DNA of 64,000 nucleotides from Liolophura sinensis (Eukaryota > Mollusca > Polyplacophora > Chitonida > Chitonidae): positions 9,954,706-10,018,705 of the forward strand of contig NC_088296.1 in the NCBI RefSeq assembly GCF_032854445.1, read 5' to 3'. Positions 58,746 through 64,000 of this stretch are shown one piece after another; position 1 is the stretch's first letter, and each line of letters starts with the position of its first letter. Below the pieces are notes generated by a model that saw only the letters and a list, made by a program, of their open reading frames with translations, searched no databases and was not told where the DNA came from. The position numbers and the translations under genes are program-made.

Positions 58746-59149
58746 TCGTACTGCGGCAAGACCGTATATATTTGTGATAAGAGTATCGTGTCATTTCTAC
58801 ATGTATTCTTGTAACGAAGCTTTTCAGCGTGGGGTCAGCCTGTGATTTTTTGTGAATTCAGTCGATGTTTACTGGTACAAGTTCTGTAAGCAATAACACC
58901 AGGAGCAGAATATTTCTGAAGTAGATTTTCTCGTGCTGTTTCGAATCAGAAGCCAGTTATTCAAAAGTTAAAAATTAAAAGTTAAATTAGACATAAGTCT
59001 TAATGCCATTTTCATTTTTGTACAAAAGAAAGGATTTTTGTGTCAGTCTAGTGATAATTGATTAATATTAAATTATCCATGATCACAGGATACACCTGGC
59101 AGTCTAGGTCACATCAGGACGTTTATATATCGTATTGTGGTAAGAGTGT

Positions 59150-59338
59150 GTATATATACATGTAACAAAGTTATTGATTTATTTCTATATATATTTTTGT
59201 ATTGTCTATATACATTGTCATGTGACAAAGTCATGGTTTTATTTCTATATATATTCTTGTATTTTCTAATTACCGGACCATATAACAAAACTATTTTATG
59301 TCTATATGTATTCTTCTATTGGCTATGAATACAGTGTA
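59150..59338. repeat. About 60-base tandem repeat, copy after receptor 2
   Basis: Three units related to those at 40025-40258. Confidence 0.7.
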
Positions 59339-59700
59339 TATGTCCGTGGATATTGTAAATGTATTTCAATTATTTTAATTCTGTTCTCCACTTGAAGTTT
59401 GGTATGTGAAAATGCACTTTCGGAAACACTTCATGAGCTTAAAATAATACCGGAAATGCCATATTAAGTTATAATAAGTTTTTTCTGGTAAGAAATAAAG
59501 CACATTTTACAACAAACATTTAAGTGGCTCTATAAGATGAGAGAATAAGTCAGAATCAAGTAAAATGAGTCAGCTGAAAAATGCTGAACTGAAGGCAAAA
59601 TCCAGTACAGTTTTTAAAATAAATCACGTGATGCTGTTTTAATCGTGTTTGACCCGTTGTTCAAAAACCACCTCATTCGTTAATTTATAATTAAAATTCG

Positions 59701-59830
59701 AACCTGTGGATGGTCGTCGGTCTCACTCAGGTTTTGACCGATTTCGTTTCACTATATTGCTGGCCGCCGTTGTATAAGTGAAATATTCTTGAGTACGGCG
59801 TCAATCACCAATCAAATAACCAATTAAAAT
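59701..59830 (+). mobile_element. SINE 3' fragment
   Basis: It contains 'acctgtggatggtcgtcggt', 'gctggccgccgttgtataag' and 'gagtacggcgtcaatcacca'. It sits at the right border of the duplicated receptor 2 unit. Confidence 0.7.
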
Positions 59831-60173
59831 TTGTGTACACTTTATTTCTGTACACTAACTGTGAACGTCGTTAAGATGCTATCATGTCAAAGTTTTTTCA
59901 TGGAATATTTAGCATGTGGCACGTGCACGACATTTATCTTGCTTTGAGACTAGTATGTGATGTCGAATATTTGCAGATAGTGTGTGCCTAATGTAGGTAA
60001 CAGGCCTACATTACATGGAGAACCTCTTTTGTGATATGATATGCACTCACGTCAAAGTGCTATTCCAAAACACACAAAAAGTTTTTAGTGATGACGGAAA
60101 GACATCAGGGATGCTCAAAACCGTACCCAGGACTGTTTGACATAGGCCCATATACAACAGCAGTGGAATTCAT

Positions 60174-60270
60174 TCATTTATTTATTTGATTGATGTTCTA
60201 CGTCGTACTGAAAAATATTTCATTTATACGACGGCAACCACCATTATAATGGGCGGAGTCGGGCAGAGCC
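60174..60270 (-). mobile_element. SINE 3' fragment
   Basis: On the minus strand it carries the '...gccgtcgtataa' and '...gtacggcgtaaaacacc' type 3' end, diverged; its counterpart upstream of receptor 2 is 46110-46200. Confidence 0.6.
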
Positions 60271-60620
60271 CTTGTGAACAAGTGCTGAGCTGTGCACCAC
60301 TCAAAGTTGCCTTTGCATATATATATATATATCGATTCCCATCGGCAATACACGCTATAACATCACCATCATCATTATTTTAATGGTAAACCTTATTTTT
60401 TTTAATTAAACAAACATTTGGTTGGGTTAGGAAGCCGGAAATTGAGAGATGTTACAGTTTTATACTTCAACTTCTTGCACTCACTAATCATGAGTTGGCG
60501 CGCAGGCCCAGGAAGACCAAAACAGCGAACAAGAGATCAACGGTAAATACGTCAACTGCCAGCAACTATCAGAGGTCAACTTTTCATAAAACATCACCAG
60601 TTGAGAAAATCAACAGAAAA

Positions 60621-60693
60621 ATGAGTGTTCAGAGAATTTTTTTTGCTTTGGACGCAGATACTGGTTCCAATCGCAATTATTATGGCTTTTGTC
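60621..60693 (+). pseudogene. Second-class signal-like exon, copy 2
   Basis: It matches the exon at 46358. The hydrophobic frame WTQILVPIAIIMAFVIE leads to a normal phase-1 exit G|GTGTGT, which fits the acceptor at 63889. However, the ATG at 60621 is out of frame with it because of a run of eight T, one base too many relative to copy 1. The homopolymer could be a sequencing error or a real frameshift. Confidence 0.5.
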
Positions 60694-61087
60694 ATTGAAG
60701 GTGTGTTTTTGTTGATGTACGTTAACACTGATGGCCTTGGTCTGGCTACAAGTTACATACAGACGGCCTAATGTCGAGTTTGTTTAATGATTTTAGAATG
60801 ATGAAGACCGGCTATAGGAATGCTAGTCGTGGGGCAATGAGCAACACACATTTATCAACAGAAAACATCAGTAACTGTATGCCTTCAGTAGACGAAGGCT
60901 ACATGAATGGTAGTGGAATGCATTACGCCTGCTACAAGTGTGATAGTGACGAGTTAATGATGTCAGGTACCTTATACTTACACCACAACACTAGTTTTAC
61001 ACTCTCCGGAAACAAAGGTAAGGCAAATGGTAATGTTATGTCAGAAGTTTGCCACATATTTGCTTTTGGTGAGCTAATGCCAGTTAC

Positions 61088-61235
61088 ATGAACAGTTAGA
61101 ATAAAACCCGAACTTAGATAAATTGACAAAAGTCCGTCTTTCACCGGTTACGTGTGACCATATGTCAGCTATCACACTGTCGTCGCTGCTCTGGGGTTTC
61201 TCTCTATGCTCTACATCTTAATTATATTGTATTCC
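61088..61235 (+). repeat. Dispersed repeat R1
   Basis: A well-kept copy: 'gaacagttagaataaaaccc', 'ttcaccggttacgtgtgacc', then 'gctatcacactgtcgtcgct'. Confidence 0.75.
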
Positions 61236-61329
61236 TGTATAAACCAGAATTCTGTTGGTGGGCTCAGAACAAATGAACCCTGGTTCCTTTGCTTTGTTTT
61301 AATGCGATTGTATGTTAAATGTGGTAACA

Positions 61330-61540
61330 AAGCAGCATTTTTAGTAATTCTAGACCAGTGACGTCTAATAAGCCAGGGTGCTAGGGACGTGTAGTCTGCC
61401 ACAATTTATGCATTTACATGAATAGTTAGAATATAACCCTGACTAAGATAAGTTGACAAGAGGCCTTATCACACTGTTGTCGCTGCTCTGGCTTTTCTCT
61501 GTGTGCTGTACTTCTAAATTCTGTTAGACATCGTATCCAT
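61330..61540 (+). repeat. Dispersed repeat R1, longer copy
   Basis: This copy extends further left, with 'attctagaccagtgacgtct' before the common part, so the full element is over 200 bases. The same left end is seen in reverse near 63720 ('agacgtcactgctctacaat'). Confidence 0.65.
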
Positions 61541-62554
61541 ATGGACAACGGCATTGACTCCACACCCTCAACAGGTGTGGCCTGCTGAACAGTCTTAGTG
61601 TCTATCCTTTTCCCCTTTATACTGTTTTTGCTTTGTGATTTAAGTAAAGGTTACTGTCACAACTTTTTGAATAAATCTGGACCAGTGGCGTGAAACGAGT
61701 TCAGTGTTCGTAGATGTCCCATTTTCAAAGCTTAGTCGGTTCGTGGCGCCTTAGTGATTTCCTGGAGAACGTTGCCGGTTCACTCCTGGCATTCCTGTTT
61801 ACTATTCCTATGAATTTGACTAGTATGCCTTAAGCAACAACCAAATGAATAAATAACTGTGTTTTGTATCGCAGTCAGTTTGTCAGTCAACCGAACAATC
61901 TAAGCTGTCATACTAGGTCAGGTTCATATGCAGTCTGTCATTTTGCTTATAGATTTAACCTAAAGCATAGCAGCTTTTACACCAGGGAAACACCTCTGAG
62001 CCTGGTATCTCTTTACCCAATTTCTGTTACGTTTCTCGTCTACTCGGATAATGTTATTCATACACACTCTTGACATATTAAAATTTAATTGAATTCAAAA
62101 TAAAAAAACGGGAAAGTGTTGTGCGAAAGGAAAAACTGACCAGTATCAGTTTGTCACAGATTGCATCATACAACCCGCATAAAGTCCTTCAATATATGTC
62201 CCACTGATAGTGTATATACATAACCATATAAGGAAATATCTGTTTGACTCATGCCAGCTCTATTTTGTTTGTCCAACCAGGAAGTATGTGCATGAAAACC
62301 CAGCTCCTTAAAAAAATCCGCACGTAAATAGCCGGGCAGAGCGTTTAACTAGGCCGACCTGATGTCAACAGGCCTGCTCACAAACAGAGAACCGCATGGC
62401 CGTTTAACATGTAAAATCTAACTTCCTTTATAAATATACTTTATCGCGTAATAGCTGAACAACAGCTAAAGCGAGCGTAAGGATCGGCACATGCGCTGTA
62501 TGGAGTATGATCACGTCATTTAATATAATCTGGGATACAAACCAGATTTAATTA

Positions 62555-63735
62555 CAGACATAGAGCACAAAGAGTAAAAATACAGCAGCGACGACAGCGT
62601 GATAGGGGACAAATGATCACACGTAACCGTGGAAATACAACATCTTGTCAATTTACCTCAGATCAGTTTTTATTTTAACGTCATTAATGTAAATGCTTAA
62701 ATAGTAGCAATCTGCACGCCCCAGCACCTTGGCTTAAGCAAAATTAGGTAAAAAAACGCATTGGTGTGGGAACGCAATATAAAACACTTACCGCATGGAG
62801 AGTAAAAGCCGATCAGCGACGACAGTGTAATAGCTGGCAAATGGTCACATTTAACTGGTGAAATACGGCTACAGTATAAAGCGTAAAACCAGATCAGCGA
62901 TGATAGTGTGATAGCTGGCAAATGGTCACACGTACCCGGTGAAATACAGCCTCTAATCTATATACCTTAGTTAGGGTTTCATCTAACTTTTCACGTGAAT
63001 GCCAAAACAATAGCTAATTACACGCCCCCTGGCACCATGGCTCAAGCAGAATTAGGTAAAAACTTAATTGGTGTGTAACATTTTAAATTTAAAAAAATAT
63101 TCCAGCTTCATTTTCATTGGAACAATATGATCGTCCAACGCATTAACGTGTGGAGCCTTTAGTGGTACGTGCCACTTACTGAAGGTAATCTTAACAGTCA
63201 GTATCAGTGATGATATCAGTGTTGACAGGCGACCAGATGAAAGAAACAGGCAATAATCTGACAGAAAATATATTGTTTTGGGGGTTTTTTTATGTTCATT
63301 GTTATTACATTGGTATGAGTATTTGGTGCAGGCTTGTATCCAGTACATGGCATTATAAGCATCCATAGGTTGGCGAACTCTTGTATAGTCAGGTCATTTA
63401 ATGGAATGCAGTCAGGTTTTATATTAACGTCATGAATGTAAATGCCTAAATAGCAGCAATCTGCACGACTCATCACGTTCGCTTAAGCGAAATTAGGTAA
63501 AAAAACGCATTGATTTAAACGCATGGAGAGGAAAATCAGAGCAGCAACGACAGTGTGATAGCAGGCAAATCGTAACCGATGAAATTCGGCCTCTTGTCAG
63601 TTTACCTCCGGGTTTTATAACAGTTCATGTAAATGTTTAAACAGTACCAAGTTTCACGCTCACCTTAATCATCCCGGTTTAAGCAAAATTAGTTTTAAAA
63701 AAATCAAGTCATGTCTGCTTTATAGAAGACGTCAC
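62555..63735 (-). repeat. Tandem cluster of about four R1 repeats
   Basis: Successive minus-strand copies are seen by 'gtgatagctggcaaatggtc' (near 62600, 62829, 62907, 63557) and by the adjoining 'gcaaaattaggtaaaaaaac' words (near 62738, 63048, 63489, 63685). There is no gene. Confidence 0.7.
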
Positions 63736-63749
63736 TGCTCTACAATTAT

Positions 63750-63855
63750 TATCCTTTTTATTTATTTATTTATTTATTTGGTGTTTTACACCATACCTAA
63801 GAATATTTCACTTATACGATGGCAGCCAGCATTATGATGGGAGGAAAACCGGGAC
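63750..63855 (-). mobile_element. SINE 3' fragment next to receptor 3 exon
   Basis: TTTATTTA units lead into 'ggtgttttacaccatacc', 'cacttatacgatggcagcca' and 'gcattatgatgggaggaaaa'. It ends about 30 bases before the exon acceptor. Confidence 0.8.
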
Positions 63856-63888
63856 TATCTGTTTTATCTTTTCTGTATTTTATAATAG

Positions 63889-64000
63889 GCTTGCAAGCTG
63901 ACAACTGTAATGGGGAGTGTGGAGAGGGAACGTCTTGCTCGTGGAGGCGTTGTCAATGTAAGGAAGGCTTTAGCCGCCGCAGAAAAGCACCTGGATCTAA
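63889..64000 (+). CDS. Receptor 3, first EGF-like (type A) exon, cut by window end
   Basis: After an AATAG acceptor the frame is open in phase 1 and reads like the type A modules of receptors 1 and 2: Cys x3 Cys-Gly x4 Cys x4 Cys x Cys, then Gly-Phe. Spacing matches exon 2 of receptor 1. Five of six cysteines are visible. The rest of the gene lies outside. Its signal exon is uncertain: the candidate at 60621 has the right phase but a frameshift, and no first-class signal exon is seen. Confidence 0.7.

Larger units (their letters stand above)
55897..59700. other. Receptor 2 distal 3' flank, duplicated and internally repeated
   Basis: It has no supported gene. It matches 38590-40700 but is longer because blocks are repeated inside it: the 'tagccagaggacatct' block at about 57555-57640 and 57755-57845, and the 'gaagtagatt...gatcag' block at 57996 and 58895. 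R1 lies at 58595-58745. Minus-strand open frames at 56213, 57654 and 58513 are not supported. Confidence 0.65.
59855..63738. other. 5' region of the third receptor unit
   Basis: It begins with a block matching 45350-46680 upstream of receptor 2 (for example 'gtacactaactgtgaacgtc' and 'gatgaagaccggctatagga'). No first-class signal-peptide exon is visible where receptor 2 has one. The open frame 60771-61091 is not conserved in the matching block, so I do not call it a gene. R1 repeats fill much of 61088-63640. Confidence 0.6.

Noticed and set aside
60771-61091. Plus-strand open frame of 106 codons
   Set aside because: The matching duplicated block at 46560-46680 has an early stop in the same frame, so the reading is not conserved.

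Overview
The window is animal genomic DNA: split genes with GT-AG introns, LINEs and SINEs, minisatellites and mostly AT-rich intergenic sequence. A short interspersed repeat seen about twelve times, with a tRNA-like head and a body containing 'tgctggccgccgtcgtataa' and 'gagtacggcgtaaaacacc', resembles SINEs that I recall as common in molluscs. I therefore suggest a lophotrochozoan, most likely a mollusc and possibly a brachiopod. This is inference from memory; no search was run.

Bases 1-13832 hold three head-to-tail copies of one L1/Tx1-like non-LTR retrotransposon. The first is cut by the window edge and the other two are about 6.0 kb each. Every junction is poly(A) followed by (GATA)3, which suggests insertion into, or template jumping at, a GATA microsatellite. 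Copy B has an intact ORF1 but a broken ORF2; copy C is broken in both. The visible 3' part of ORF2 in copy A is open.

From about 15 kb to the end lies a tandem cluster of paralogous single-pass receptor genes, which I reconstructed exon by exon. Receptor 1 (15428-37831, 10 exons, 608 residues if all exons are used) has a signal peptide, two alternating pairs of six-cysteine EGF-like modules (types A-B-A-B), three calcium-binding EGF modules, one transmembrane helix and a 228-residue tail rich in tyrosine motifs. Receptor 2 (47527-54863, 8 exons, 540 residues) has one A-B pair, three calcium-binding EGF modules, the helix and a homologous tail. A third paralogue starts at 63889 and runs out of the window. 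All extracellular introns are phase 1, so modules can be gained, lost or skipped without changing frame, and both exon sums are exact multiples of three. The tails carry many YxxL/V/I sites, including ITIM-like ones and paired YNVL...YNTL modules, plus an NPxY in receptor 1 only. Together these features suggest phosphotyrosine signalling receptors, perhaps for recognition or engulfment.

The rest records how the cluster formed and decays: an orphan signal-peptide exon at 42608, two damaged signal-like exons of a second class (46358 and 60621), a lost calcium-binding EGF exon next to an inverted repeat, a receptor 1 exon without its AG acceptor, a GC donor in receptor 2, tandem exon duplications, shared 3' flanks, a 4.9-kb 20-bp minisatellite in intron 5 of receptor 1, and several dispersed repeat families. 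Except for those items, I see no protein-coding genes in the long introns and intergenic stretches; the short open frames there look accidental.
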